Shown one piece after another: positions 17,667 to 27,176 of a stretch of 64,000 nucleotides of DNA; within the stretch, counting starts at the first letter, position 1, and each line of letters starts with the position of its first letter. The notes beneath the pieces are model-generated. The model ran no database searches. It was not told the origin of the DNA and was given only the letters and a program-made list of their open reading frames with translations. The DNA lies in NCBI GenBank assembly GCA_964351985.1, contig CAYGPR010000004.1:62001-126000 (forward strand). Reading direction: 5' to 3'. This DNA is from Meishania sp964351985. Its GTDB lineage: Bacteria; Bacteroidota; Bacteroidia; Flavobacteriales; Flavobacteriaceae. Both the position numbers and the translations under genes were made by a program.

Positions 17667-19322
17667 ATGGGCTCTCTTTCAATAATATCATTCATAGGTT
17701 TTACTGCATTGGTAGCTTTTATCGCTTGGTGGGCCACGCGCGGTACCAATGAAAAATCAGCCGATGGATTTTATTTAGGGGGGCGAAGTTTAGGGGCGGT
17801 AACCATTGCTGGCTCTTTATTATTGACCAACCTCTCAGCAGAGCAAATCGTAGGACTCAATGGGCAAGCCTTTACCGAAGGTATTTTGGTCATGGCCTGG
17901 GAAACTTTGGCCGCCATAGCACTGGTATTGACCGCTGTAGTACTCTTGCCTAAATATATGAAGGGCGGTATTACGACGATTCCCCAATTTATCGAAAGTA
18001 GGTTCGATGCCCAGACTAAGTCTATATTATCCATTTTGTTTCTTTTCGCCTATGGCCTGGTTTTGCTTCCGACTATTTTATATTCGGGATCTTTGGCGTT
18101 TAGTTCAATGTTCGATCTTCCAAGCCTCTTGGGGGTCAGTCAGCAGGCCACCATCTATTTATGCGTGTGGAGTATCGGTATCATCGGTTCCATTTATGCG
18201 ATTTTCGGAGGATTAAAAGCCGTAGCCGTTTCAGATTTGATCAATGCGGTAGGCCTACTTGTAGGTGGTATCTTGATTCCATATTTTGGATTGAAATTGG
18301 TGGGTGATGGAAGTATCGGTGAGGGGATTAGTGTGTTATGGGAAAACCACCCGGATAAATTCGAACTACAGGGCGAAGTGGATTCCTCTATTCCATTCGG
18401 AACCATTTTTACCGGAATGATATTGGCGCAGGTATACTATTGGGGCACCAATCAGTCCATTTTACAAAGGGTGTTCGGCGCCAAAAGCTTAAAGGAAGGC
18501 CAGAAAGGGGTTATGCTGGCGGCCTTGGTCAAGTTCTTGATTCCGGTAATCGTTGTGCTGCCCGGGGTAATCGCTTGGCATGTTTTTAAGGGTGATTTGA
18601 CGAACCCCGATCTGGCATACCCTGAATTGGTCCGAAAAGTGTTGCCACCATCGTTATTGGGCTTTTTCGCTGCGGTATTGTTCGGGGCGGTGCTCAGCTC
18701 GTTCAATAGCCTGTTGAACAGTAGTGCTACTTTGTTCGGTTTCGATTTGTACAAACAGTTTTTCAAAAAAGATGCGACGGAGGGGCAGACTGTAAAAGCC
18801 GGAAAGGCCTTTGGGTTGTGTCTTGCTCTGGTTTCTCTGTGCATAGCGCCATTCATCGCTTCGGCACCCGATGGGTTGTTCGCCTATATTCAAGAATCTT
18901 TGGGAAGTTTAAGTGTGCCTATTTTAGCAGTTGTAGTTGTAGGCATCTATACACGAAGGGTGCCCGCTTTTTCGGCAAAAATTGTATTGACCGTTGGGGT
19001 TCTTATGTATTTGGTGAGCCAGTTTGTGATCAGTCCGCTGATGGTCGATAGTGCGCTGGCGGAAGCCGCGACGAACGGAATAACCGACCCCAAAGCGCTG
19101 AGTATTATCAAGGCGGAGGCATATCCGCATTTTCTTCATATTATGGGCATTCTATTTGTATTCAATGTTGGTTTTATGCTGCTCATGGGCAAACTAAAAC
19201 CACAAACACACGAATACAAAGAGCTTGTAACCGATGAAATCGATAGCACACCATGGAAATATGCCTTGTTAACGGGTGCAATTATAACGGTGATGGTACT
19301 GAGTACCTACTTGATTTTTTAA
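17667..19322 (+). CDS. Sodium:solute symporter (SSS/SLC5 family, sugar type)
   Basis: 551 residues with about 14 membrane helices. The sequence resembles the sodium/galactose-glucose carriers: ADGFYLGGRSLGAVTIAGSLLLTNLSAEQIVGLNG at the first core helix, VYYWGTNQSILQRVFGAKSLKEG in the middle, and LFGAVLSSFNSLLNSSATLF near the conserved sodium site. It should take up a sugar with sodium across the inner membrane. It lies 25 nt after the acetyltransferase gene in the same direction. The GH36 enzyme, acetyltransferase and carrier thus form one sugar-use operon. Confidence 0.9.
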   Translation: MGSLSIISFIGFTALVAFIAWWATRGTNEKSADGFYLGGRSLGAVTIAGSLLLTNLSAEQIVGLNGQAFTEGILVMAWETLAAIALVLTAVVLLPKYMKGGITTIPQFIESRFDAQTKSILSILFLFAYGLVLLPTILYSGSLAFSSMFDLPSLLGVSQQATIYLCVWSIGIIGSIYAIFGGLKAVAVSDLINAVGLLVGGILIPYFGLKLVGDGSIGEGISVLWENHPDKFELQGEVDSSIPFGTIFTGMILAQVYYWGTNQSILQRVFGAKSLKEGQKGVMLAALVKFLIPVIVVLPGVIAWHVFKGDLTNPDLAYPELVRKVLPPSLLGFFAAVLFGAVLSSFNSLLNSSATLFGFDLYKQFFKKDATEGQTVKAGKAFGLCLALVSLCIAPFIASAPDGLFAYIQESLGSLSVPILAVVVVGIYTRRVPAFSAKIVLTVGVLMYLVSQFVISPLMVDSALAEAATNGITDPKALSIIKAEAYPHFLHIMGILFVFNVGFMLLMGKLKPQTHEYKELVTDEIDSTPWKYALLTGAIITVMVLSTYLIF

Positions 19323-19358
19323 TGCCAAATTAAGGTATTGAGAGATAAAAAACAGAGT

Positions 19359-20414
19359 TTAATTAGGTTCGATCGGCTCGGGATCTTTCATGGTGTCATA
19401 AAAATCTGCAAGAATCTCCTCTCGATTAAAGTTTTCCCAAAGACGAATATTACGTCTGTTATCCGGTCGTTCCATCCATGTATTATCGATTAAAACTGGG
19501 GCTGGAATATTTTTGGTTTCTCCCCAATCTTCGTTTTTTAAAATTGCAAGGGCCACCATATCAAAAAGAGGTCTAGAGGGCGTAACTTCCGATGTGCCCA
19601 TATGGTCGAATATGTGTTCGAATAGATTCACTGCGTAATCTCCAAAAGTTTCGAAAGTACCACCATGTCGGCCGATGATAGGTTCGGTGGCTTTCGGGCC
19701 GAGACCTGCCATTTTTTGATCGACTTCTGTTTTGGTCACTGCGACCGCATCGGTACCAGAAGGTTTTCCATAGCGGACCGTGACCATCTCGAAGGGAATT
19801 TTACTGTTCAGTACATAGTTCATCGCAATGGTATCGTTATCCTGATTGTATTCGCCAGGTTCTGGGTAGTTACTTCCCAACCAAACAATTTTTGTACGCT
19901 CGGCAAAACCCGGGTCTTTCTTCAAGGCTAGGGCAATATTGGTCAGTTTACCGACCGCAACTACGATAACGGAATCTTTTTTGGTTTCCTCTAAGATGAA
20001 ATCGACACCATCTTGTCCGTCATAATGGGTAGGGTCGAAGTTTTCTGATATTTCCTTGAAATTTCCTTCGGCCCCTTTTAACAGTGGAGTCGCCCCCTTC
20101 AGGTTACACAACTGCATAATACGTTCCGCCTCGTTGTAATGACCTTGAACATCGGGATCATTTCTTGTAGCGTTTACGGTAATTCCCTTTACATCGAACA
20201 CATCGCCGTTAAATAACATATAGGCGATGGCGAATTGATCGTCAAGTTCGTTGTTGGCATCGGTATCGAAAATGACCTTTGTTTTTTTGGGGGTAGCCTT
20301 TATTGAAGTTTCAACAACAGCGTTTTTTGAGGGGGCCATTACCTTCTTTTCTTTGCACGAAGTAGCAATGAACACAATCAGTACTAAAGAGGCGAGCATC
20401 AGTTTTAACTTCAT
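19359..20414 (-). CDS. Nucleoside hydrolase-like lipoprotein
   Basis: 351 residues. The signal ends in VLIVFIATSC, which lipidates Cys-20. The calcium-binding active-site motif DTDANNELDD at 50-59 is the signature of inosine/uridine-preferring nucleoside hydrolases. Further family pieces are AVGKLTNIALALKKDP, the start of the NDNDTIAMNYVL region, and PLFDMVALAIL near the end. Classic members are cytoplasmic and release ribose and base. This one is exported and anchored, so it may cut nucleosides or other N-glycosides outside the inner membrane. It converges on the symporter gene. Confidence 0.85.
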   Translation of the reverse strand: MKLKLMLASLVLIVFIATSCKEKKVMAPSKNAVVETSIKATPKKTKVIFDTDANNELDDQFAIAYMLFNGDVFDVKGITVNATRNDPDVQGHYNEAERIMQLCNLKGATPLLKGAEGNFKEISENFDPTHYDGQDGVDFILEETKKDSVIVVAVGKLTNIALALKKDPGFAERTKIVWLGSNYPEPGEYNQDNDTIAMNYVLNSKIPFEMVTVRYGKPSGTDAVAVTKTEVDQKMAGLGPKATEPIIGRHGGTFETFGDYAVNLFEHIFDHMGTSEVTPSRPLFDMVALAILKNEDWGETKNIPAPVLIDNTWMERPDNRRNIRLWENFNREEILADFYDTMKDPEPIEPN

Positions 20415-20506
20415 GATTAAGAATTTTTGTTTTAAAAATGGAAATTACGAAAAATGCTCTTGACTTTTGTGCGCGCAAGCTGTAAGATGCATTTTGATGA
20501 GTTGGA

Positions 20507-20534
20507 CAGATTGCTCTGCTTTGCTCGCAATGAC
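20507..20534 (-). repeat. Short palindromic repeat, GTCATTGCGAG family
   Basis: On the minus strand it reads GTCATTGCGAGC, a short centre, and AGCAATCTG. Its ends match those of the copies at 21955-21993 and 46423-46469. It is a short form, placed in the gap between the nucleoside hydrolase and HDAC-like genes. Confidence 0.6.
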
Positions 20535-20536
20535 GA

Positions 20537-21439
20537 TTAAAAGAAAATCTCTTTCGCGGCCCTAAAAGTATTTGAGTGCGCATCGACAATGATTTTTATA
20601 TCGGGAGAATACCCGCCGCCCATACTGCATTGCACGGGTATTTGGTTTTTCTGACAGGTTTCCAATACGAATTCATCTCGTTGCCTACATCCATGTACCG
20701 ACATTGATAGCGTACCGAGTTTATCGGTTGCGATAACATCGACACCGCAGAGGTAAAAGATAAAATTCGGACTTACGGTTTCGATAAGCTTTGGAAGATT
20801 CTCTTTTAATATGGAAAGATATTCGGCATCTTCGGTTCCTTTTTTTAAGGGTATATCCAAATCTGACTGTTCTTTTTTAAAAGGATAATTCCCAGCGCCG
20901 TGCATAGAAAAGGTAAAAACGGAAGAATCATTTTGAAAGATTTCCGCTGTACCGTTTCCTTGGTGTACATCGAGATCTATGATCAAAACTTTTTTTGCCA
21001 AACCCTTGGCCTGTAGGTATCGTGCTCCAATGGCCTGATCGTTAAGCATGCAAAAAGCTTCGCCCCGATCGGTATAAGCGTGATGTGTGCCCCCAGCGAT
21101 ATTCATGGCGATTCCATTTTGTAGGGCGAATTCGCAGGCCTTCATTGTGCCATCGGCAATGATCCGCTCGCGTTCTACCAAAACCTCGGATAATGGGAAA
21201 CCGATTTTTCTAGCCTCCTTGGGTGGAATCTTGATATTCAACAAATCATAATAATATTCTGGATCATGTACCGCAACAATGTACTTGTCATTGGGTATTT
21301 CAGGCTCGAAAAAATTGTTAGGCTCACACGTGCCTTCGTGGATTAGTTGCTTGGGCAGCAACTCATATTTCAACATGGGGAAGCGATGGCCTTCGGGTAG
21401 TGGGTGTTTGTAGATGGGGTGGTAGGCTATTTTGAGCAC
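20537..21439 (-). CDS. Histone deacetylase-family hydrolase
   Basis: 300 residues of the arginase/deacetylase fold. The active-site pair is His-119/His-120 (AGGTHHAYTDRGEAFC). The zinc ligands Asp-157 and His-159 are in IIDLDVHQGNGT, with the third in the CGVDVIATDKLG loop, and GGGYSPD is near the end. Bacterial relatives remove acetyl groups from polyamines, small molecules or proteins; the substrate here is unknown. It lies 5 nt after metG on the same strand, so the two are probably co-transcribed. Confidence 0.9.
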   Translation of the reverse strand: MLKIAYHPIYKHPLPEGHRFPMLKYELLPKQLIHEGTCEPNNFFEPEIPNDKYIVAVHDPEYYYDLLNIKIPPKEARKIGFPLSEVLVERERIIADGTMKACEFALQNGIAMNIAGGTHHAYTDRGEAFCMLNDQAIGARYLQAKGLAKKVLIIDLDVHQGNGTAEIFQNDSSVFTFSMHGAGNYPFKKEQSDLDIPLKKGTEDAEYLSILKENLPKLIETVSPNFIFYLCGVDVIATDKLGTLSMSVHGCRQRDEFVLETCQKNQIPVQCSMGGGYSPDIKIIVDAHSNTFRAAKEIFF

Positions 21440-21444
21440 CGTTA

Positions 21445-23577
21445 TTAACTGATTTTTACCCCATCGTCAACCCCATCTTCATCTGGGTTGACAAAAACCA
21501 ACTTACCATCTGTGCCCTCGGCCAATAAAATCATACCCTGACTTTCGGTACCGCGTAATTTTCGTGGGGCCAAATTGATCAGTACGGTAACTTTTCTGCC
21601 GATCAGTTCCTCGGCGGTAAAATGTTCTGCGATGCCCGAAACAATGGTTCTCTTATCTAATCCGGTATCGACTTTCATGACCATCAACTTATCGGTCTTT
21701 GGCATTTTTTCGGCCTCTAAGATGGTGCCGACGCGCATATCCAATTTTGAGAAGTCTTCGTAGGTAATGGTTTCTTTTTGTGGCATTAGGGTTTTATTTT
21801 CGTTGTCATTGGATTTTTTAGTGGCTTCTAGCTTATCGAGTTGGGCCTTGATTTCGTCATCCTCTACTTTTCGGAAGAGGAGTTCGGCTTTTCCGATTTG
21901 ATGGTTTGAGGGAAGGAGGGACTCTTTTTTGGAAACATCTTCCCATTTCAATGAGTCATTGCGAGACCCGTTTTTTAGGGTCGCGGCAATCTGCTGAGCG
22001 TTGGCCGCATCGTTGCTCTCCGCGCTAAGACGAAGTATTTGCTTGAGCTTAGTAGAAGTAAAGGGCAAAAAAGGTTCGCTCAAAACGGCAAGTGCGGTTG
22101 CGATCTGTAGGGCGACGAACATGATGGTCTTGACCCGTTCTTCGTCTTCTTTGATTACTTTCCATGGTTCTTCGTCGGCCAAGTATTTATTTCCTAAACG
22201 AGCGAGGTTCATCAGTTCTTGGCTTGCTTCACGAAAGCGGTACCGTTCAATGGAACTTGAGATAATTTCCGGGTATTTTCGTAATTGATCCAATGTATCT
22301 TGGTCGATATCCGAAAATTTTCCAGGAGTCGGCACCTTTCCATCATAATACTTATCGGTCAAAACGACCACCCGATTGATAAAGTTCCCGAAAATGGCTA
22401 CGAGTTCATTGTTATTGCGTGCCTGAAAGTCCTTCCATGTAAAATCATTGTCCTTCGTCTCGGGTGCATTGGCGGTCAAGGTATATCGCAGTACATCTTG
22501 CATATCAGGGAATTCCTGTAAATATTCATGCAACCAAACCGCCCAATTCTTTGAAGTGGAGAGTTTATTTCCTTCCAAATTCAAAAACTCATTGGCAGGT
22601 ACGTTTTCTGGAAGAATGAAATCTCCGTGAGACTTCAAAATTGCAGGGAAAATAATACAATGGAAAACGATATTGTCCTTACCGATAAAATGGACCAGTT
22701 TGGTGTCCTTGTCCTTCCAATAGGGTTCCCAATCCTTTCCTTTCCGTTCGGCCCATTCTTTGGTAGAAGAAATATAGCCGATGGGCGCATCGAACCAAAC
22801 ATAAAGCACTTTTCCTTCGCCACCTTCCACGGGGACGGGTATGCCCCAATCCAAATCCCGGGTTACGGCACGGGGTTCGAGACCGCCATCGATCCATGAT
22901 TTACATTGGCCGTAGACATTGGGTTTCCAGTCATTTTTATGTCCCTCGAGAATCCACTCCTTAAGAAATCCTTCATATCGATCTAGAGGCAGAAACCAAT
23001 GTTTGGTCTCTTTCGTCGTGGGGACACTACCAGTAATGGTCGATTTCGGATTGATAAGATCTGTGGCATTCAGTGATGAGCCACAATTTTCGCACTGATC
23101 TCCGTACGCTTCTTCGTGACCGCATTTCGGACATGTACCAACTACGAAACGGTCGGCTAAAAACTGTTTGGCCTCCTCGTCATACAACTGTGCGGTGATC
23201 TCTTCGATAAAATCACCTTGCTCATATAATTTTATGAAAAAATCGGAAGCGGTTTTATGGTGAACTTCCCTTGAGGTGCGCGAATAATTGTCGAAGGTAA
23301 TTCCGAAATCCTGAAAAGACTTTCGTATGATTCCGTCATATTTGTCGATGACTTCTTTTGGGGTAATGCCCTCTTTTTTGGCTTTCATCGAAATAGCGAC
23401 CCCATGCTCATCGCTTCCGCAGACAAATGCAACATCATTACCTGTCATGCGCAAGTATCGTGCGTAGATATCCGCTGGAACATAAACGCCCGCCAAATGC
23501 CCTATATGAATGGGGCCGTTGGTATAGGGAAGTGCGGCTGTTATCGTGTATCGCTTCGGATTTGCTTCTTGAGCCAT
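21445..23577 (-). CDS. metG: Methionyl-tRNA synthetase
   Basis: 710 residues from the ATG at 23577 (MAQEANPKRYTITAALPYTNG); an upstream ATG at 23640 would add 21 residues that the family does not have. It has the HIGH-type motif HIGHLAGV, a zinc knuckle (CPKCGHEEAYGDQCENCG), the KMSKS-type motif KLSTSKNW, an anticodon-binding helical domain, and a C-terminal tRNA-binding OB domain (DFSKLDMRVGTILEAEKM). It charges tRNA-Met. A 39-bp palindromic repeat at 21955-21993 is read in frame in the linker before the OB domain and adds IAATLKNGSRND-type residues. The linker is a tolerant site, so activity is probably kept. Confidence 0.95.
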   Translation of the reverse strand: MAQEANPKRYTITAALPYTNGPIHIGHLAGVYVPADIYARYLRMTGNDVAFVCGSDEHGVAISMKAKKEGITPKEVIDKYDGIIRKSFQDFGITFDNYSRTSREVHHKTASDFFIKLYEQGDFIEEITAQLYDEEAKQFLADRFVVGTCPKCGHEEAYGDQCENCGSSLNATDLINPKSTITGSVPTTKETKHWFLPLDRYEGFLKEWILEGHKNDWKPNVYGQCKSWIDGGLEPRAVTRDLDWGIPVPVEGGEGKVLYVWFDAPIGYISSTKEWAERKGKDWEPYWKDKDTKLVHFIGKDNIVFHCIIFPAILKSHGDFILPENVPANEFLNLEGNKLSTSKNWAVWLHEYLQEFPDMQDVLRYTLTANAPETKDNDFTWKDFQARNNNELVAIFGNFINRVVVLTDKYYDGKVPTPGKFSDIDQDTLDQLRKYPEIISSSIERYRFREASQELMNLARLGNKYLADEEPWKVIKEDEERVKTIMFVALQIATALAVLSEPFLPFTSTKLKQILRLSAESNDAANAQQIAATLKNGSRNDSLKWEDVSKKESLLPSNHQIGKAELLFRKVEDDEIKAQLDKLEATKKSNDNENKTLMPQKETITYEDFSKLDMRVGTILEAEKMPKTDKLMVMKVDTGLDKRTIVSGIAEHFTAEELIGRKVTVLINLAPRKLRGTESQGMILLAEGTDGKLVFVNPDEDGVDDGVKIS
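21955..21993 (+). repeat. Palindromic repeat read in frame inside metG
   Basis: The ends GTCATTGCGAG and GCGGCAATCTG are identical to those of the intergenic copy at 46423-46469. A GACCC/GGGTC stem lies inside. The length is 39 bp (13 codons), so it does not shift the metG frame. On the coding strand it specifies roughly QIAATLKNGSRND. Confidence 0.75.
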
Positions 23578-23596
23578 CGAGAATAAAATTAAGCCC

Positions 23597-23604
23597 CAAA
23601 AATA
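23597..23604 (-). promoter_or_regulatory. Candidate -7 box of the metG promoter
   Basis: TATTTTTG on the minus strand fits TAnnTTTG and ends 19 nt before the metG ATG. It supports the start at 23577, because an ATG at 23640 would lie upstream of it. Confidence 0.45.
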
Positions 23605-23671
23605 CAGATTTTTACGAGTGGAGTACCTAGAAAACCCCAAGAATATAATCGTAACGGGACTTAAAACACAA

Positions 23672-23706
23672 AACCCTCGGAGTGTCCGAAGACACCGCCG
23701 AAGGTT
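23672..23706 (-). terminator. Terminator hairpin with TTCG loop after the DUF1501 gene
   Basis: Read on the minus strand, AACCTTCGGCGGTGTC, the loop TTCG and GACACTCCGAGGGTT form a long stem with a UUCG tetraloop, followed by a T-rich tail. It lies 22 nt past the DUF1501 stop. Confidence 0.75.
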
Positions 23707-23728
23707 AAGTTACATAGTGGGGGTCTTG

Positions 23729-25435
23729 TTAAGCGACCATAACAGATTTACTCATTTTCTGGTCTTGGACCTGTATTCTATAAATATATTTACCGGCCGA
23801 CAAATGTTGTGGCATACGTTCGCGAATATTGATCTCGGTCGAACCTTCGGTCATCATCTCATTGAAGATGGTGCCTACCTGTTGTCCCAGAATATTGAAC
23901 AACTTGATATCGACGTGTGCCGTAAAAGCCATTTCAAGATAAATATGGGGCATACTGTCCGTTGGATAAAAGGGTTTGTGAACAATGGCATCCAGCAACG
24001 CGGGCGTTGGCTCCGTGGGTTCTTGCGTTGGTATGGTAGGTTCACCATCGCTGTACGCAATATCCGGGAAATCGACACCGCTACAATTGAACCCGAGATT
24101 TACAGGTGCGTATGTATGTTGTAACAAATGCTGTTCTACCAAAGGAATATCCACACATAACCACTCGGCCAAGACCGTGGCATAAAGGTCCCTAAAATCC
24201 ATAGTGAATTCGAGGTTTCCGCGTCCATCAGGATTTTCCAATGTAGGATGTTCGCCAACAAAAGCACTACCATTGAGTCCTGAACCGAAGAATAGGGTCG
24301 GTGCGGCCTTACCATGATCCGTACCGTTGGACCCGTTCTCAAAAATTCGTCTACCGAATTCTGAGAAGGTCATGCTCAAAACTTTTTCATCTTGTTGGGT
24401 ACAGGCCAAATCTTCATAGAAATTGTCAATCGCTATAGATAAATTGCTCATCAACCTTTCATGGGCCAAAGGCTGATTGCCATGCGTATCGAAACCACCC
24501 ATAGAAATCATGTACACCTTGGTGCCTAAGTTTCCTTTTATCAAGCTAGCCAAAAGTGCCAATTGCCTTGCGAAGTTGTTGTCTTGATATTCGACACCAC
24601 ATTGCAATGCCTGACCTCGTACATATGCTTCGTGTATTTTACCGGCATACTCATTGGTTACATTCGAGACGCCTCGTAAATATTTGATTTGATCGCCGTA
24701 CATACAAGTGTCATCTACTTCGTCGACCGAATAAGGAAAACCTGTTTCGGCAATTTGCTGTAACTGCTCTACATTATTCGTCACGAAGGCATAGTTGGTT
24801 TCCTCACCTTCGAAGACCAAACTACCATAATTTCCTATTTGAATGGCGGCGGGCCCTTCGGGTCGACTACCCGGAAAATCAGATAGGTAATCGGGATATA
24901 GGTGTTCAAAGTGTCGGCCCATCCATCCTGTATCAAGCCCGGAAAAACCAGTGGTCTGCAAATCGGTATTCGCGAAAATATCGGATCCCGTAAAATGCGA
25001 AAGACTCTGATTTTGATATCCTACACCGTGAACGGCTTTGAATTTACCTTCGGCCCACAAGGGCTGCAATGCATTCATATAGGAAGGAATGCCAAATTCA
25101 TCGGTCAGTTTTAAGACTTTACTTTCGGGGATATAGATATTCGGCCTTGCATTGGCATAGGCGTCATATTGTTCTATAGGTATAACAGTACTTAGACCGT
25201 CATTGCCACCCGACAACCGAATGAGAATCAAAATATTGTCGGTTTCAGCGGCGGCAATGGCCGAAGTTAGAGGAGAAGGTGCTGAAGCGGTCAAAAAATT
25301 ACTGCCCAGCATCATCGATCCAGAACCGGCGATGCCCAAGGCCTGTAAAAAGGAACGTCGGCTCCAGTTTTTATGTTCATCGTCGTGGCCATCATGTTGT
25401 AGGCCTTTATATGGGGTGTTCAGTTTATTACACAT
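23729..25435 (-). CDS. DUF1501 protein with twin-arginine signal and type IX sorting domain
   Basis: 568 residues from the ATG at 25435; the longer frame to 25537 overlaps the upstream gene and is rejected. A twin-arginine-like motif SRRSFLQALGIAG starts the export signal. The DUF1501 body, of the sulfatase/phosphatase-like fold, has LIRLSGGNDGLSTVIP, GGFDTHGNQ, MTFSEFGRRIFENGSNGTDHG and the matching metal-site residues. The last 75 residues are a type IX secretion domain (DIKLFNILGQQVG, LSAGKYIYRIQ). The DUF1800 gene lies 11 nt upstream. This pair is common in Bacteroidota and its function is unknown. Confidence 0.85.
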   Translation of the reverse strand: MCNKLNTPYKGLQHDGHDDEHKNWSRRSFLQALGIAGSGSMMLGSNFLTASAPSPLTSAIAAAETDNILILIRLSGGNDGLSTVIPIEQYDAYANARPNIYIPESKVLKLTDEFGIPSYMNALQPLWAEGKFKAVHGVGYQNQSLSHFTGSDIFANTDLQTTGFSGLDTGWMGRHFEHLYPDYLSDFPGSRPEGPAAIQIGNYGSLVFEGEETNYAFVTNNVEQLQQIAETGFPYSVDEVDDTCMYGDQIKYLRGVSNVTNEYAGKIHEAYVRGQALQCGVEYQDNNFARQLALLASLIKGNLGTKVYMISMGGFDTHGNQPLAHERLMSNLSIAIDNFYEDLACTQQDEKVLSMTFSEFGRRIFENGSNGTDHGKAAPTLFFGSGLNGSAFVGEHPTLENPDGRGNLEFTMDFRDLYATVLAEWLCVDIPLVEQHLLQHTYAPVNLGFNCSGVDFPDIAYSDGEPTIPTQEPTEPTPALLDAIVHKPFYPTDSMPHIYLEMAFTAHVDIKLFNILGQQVGTIFNEMMTEGSTEINIRERMPQHLSAGKYIYRIQVQDQKMSKSVMVA

Positions 25436-25446
25436 AATCGTAGGTT

Positions 25447-26982
25447 TTATTTGAGTTGAAATTCTGGTTGTCTTGAGAGATGTTTTAACAATTCTCTCAC
25501 CTGCATGGGTACCGCTTGGCTTACAGCAAGTATCCATTGGCTAGTACCATCCTGTACATAATCAGGAGAGTAATAGATTTCAGGAACCTCTTCTATCTTA
25601 AAGGCCGACATACAATTCTCGAACTCTTGTGGGGAGTACATTCCTTTAGGTGTAATCTTATCCACGATGGCCTGTACCACTATCTGTGGGTTACTGGTAT
25701 TCATTTGAGCACTACCAACGGCAGCCAGCGCAAAAGCCCTAAACTGTTCGTCATCGGAGCCGTAGAATCCGTCGATAAGATCGACCATCGTCAACCAACG
25801 TCCAATTATAAAATTGGTATTTATCCATTGGCGGTCTCTTTGCCAACCGGCCACGTCGACGGGATCGAATAGTTCTTGACCCAACAACCCACTGTAATTG
25901 ATCATGGTTTCGATCGTGGTATTGTTGTAGCTAAAACTAGTTTCCGTGAGAAAGTTGAAATAAATATCAAACGGACTCTTAATAATGACCCCAATAGCCT
26001 CATCATCAAAAAAGTGTTGGCTCTTAAAAAGTTGGGATAATACCGGTGCGATTTCAAAATTATTGGCCACAAAGGTATCCGCCAATCCGTTTATAATTGC
26101 TTGTGGATGTCCTGTTGGATAGGTACCTCCTGCGTTAATGTCCTCTTGTTTTGAGTCGGGATGTACGAAGAATTCATAGAATTTGGTACATATAAATCTA
26201 CCGATTTCGGTAGCACGTTGCTCAAAAAGAATATTGATTACGTCGTCATAACCCCAATTTCCGGTCTGGCCGAATATCGTCTTGGGTCCAGCATCATGTT
26301 TAGTGGGGTCGAACGTGACTGCTTCGCAACCAAGTTCTCCGCGTTCTACATATCCGGTGATGGCCTTCGCCGTTTCGATAATATCATTTTCATCATATCC
26401 ATTGCCATCACCAAGCGTGAAAAGTTCATAGAGCTCGCGGGCATAATTTTCATTGGGGTTGTTCCCGTTGTTAAAAACACCATCCAAATAATAGAGCATG
26501 GCATCGGTAAGACCTATTTCGCTTACGAAAGTCTTGAAATTTCCAATAGAATTACGTTGAAGGCAATTGATGTATTTATAAAGAAAAGCATTACACTCAT
26601 ATACATCGAGCTCTGTCACAAAATGATTGCTCCAGAAAAAGCTCAGACGATCTCTGAGATTATTGGCGAACAGGTCGTTGCCGTAGGTTATTTGCCATTC
26701 TGCACGTTGTTGGTTCCTCAGTTGGTTCGCCGCATCATCGTCCGCGGGGTAATTACTGTTGTTCCAATTTGCCCAGACGGGTGCCGGGGAAGGGGCTTTC
26801 CCTACAGCTTCACTTATCAGCGCATCTACTAAGGCACCAGCTTGTCCGTTTTCTGCGGAGTCGATGGTACTTACAGAGGCACTGAAGCCAAGTCTTCTAT
26901 ACAAATGCGCCGCCCTATATTTATCCAAAGGGGTCGTGTAAGGCGCTAATGTAGAGGTATTACAATTAACGAAATATTCCAT
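25447..26982 (-). CDS. DUF1800 family protein
   Basis: 511 residues, with the family start (DKYRAAHLYRRLGFS) and the signatures LRDRLSFFWSNHFVT, NENYARELYELFTLGDGNGYDENDI, AKAITGYV, FICTKFYEFFVHPD and the C-terminal ELLKHLSRQPEFQ. No signal peptide is seen. DUF1800 genes nearly always precede a DUF1501 gene, as here, and the two products are thought to act together on an extracellular polymer or surface component. That idea is general and not tested. The start codon stands at the head of a two-gene operon; the 194-bp gap upstream shows no clear promoter box. Confidence 0.85.
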   Translation of the reverse strand: MEYFVNCNTSTLAPYTTPLDKYRAAHLYRRLGFSASVSTIDSAENGQAGALVDALISEAVGKAPSPAPVWANWNNSNYPADDDAANQLRNQQRAEWQITYGNDLFANNLRDRLSFFWSNHFVTELDVYECNAFLYKYINCLQRNSIGNFKTFVSEIGLTDAMLYYLDGVFNNGNNPNENYARELYELFTLGDGNGYDENDIIETAKAITGYVERGELGCEAVTFDPTKHDAGPKTIFGQTGNWGYDDVINILFEQRATEIGRFICTKFYEFFVHPDSKQEDINAGGTYPTGHPQAIINGLADTFVANNFEIAPVLSQLFKSQHFFDDEAIGVIIKSPFDIYFNFLTETSFSYNNTTIETMINYSGLLGQELFDPVDVAGWQRDRQWINTNFIIGRWLTMVDLIDGFYGSDDEQFRAFALAAVGSAQMNTSNPQIVVQAIVDKITPKGMYSPQEFENCMSAFKIEEVPEIYYSPDYVQDGTSQWILAVSQAVPMQVRELLKHLSRQPEFQLK

Positions 26983-27176
26983 AGTTTTAAGGTTAAGAAC
27001 AGTTCATGTGCGTAGGGGGCAGTTTCTTAACGCTTCAATGGTTTGGATAGTATCTTACTCCAAGTTTTTTCGTTGAATGGTTTGCCAATTTATGAACTTA
27101 CGAGCGAATACGCCGTTCAAGTACGTATATTTTCGATGAAATACACATTTTTGATATACTAAAGCAAGGATTAGGG

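Noticed and set aside
23578..23640. Upstream ATG for metG
   Set aside because: The added 21 residues do not fit the family, and a -7 box lies between this ATG and the accepted one.
25436..25537. Longer N-terminus for the DUF1501 protein
   Set aside because: It would overlap the DUF1800 gene and place the export signal in the middle of the protein.
26161..26832. 223-residue open frame on the plus strand
   Set aside because: It is antisense to the well-supported DUF1800 gene and shows no domain.
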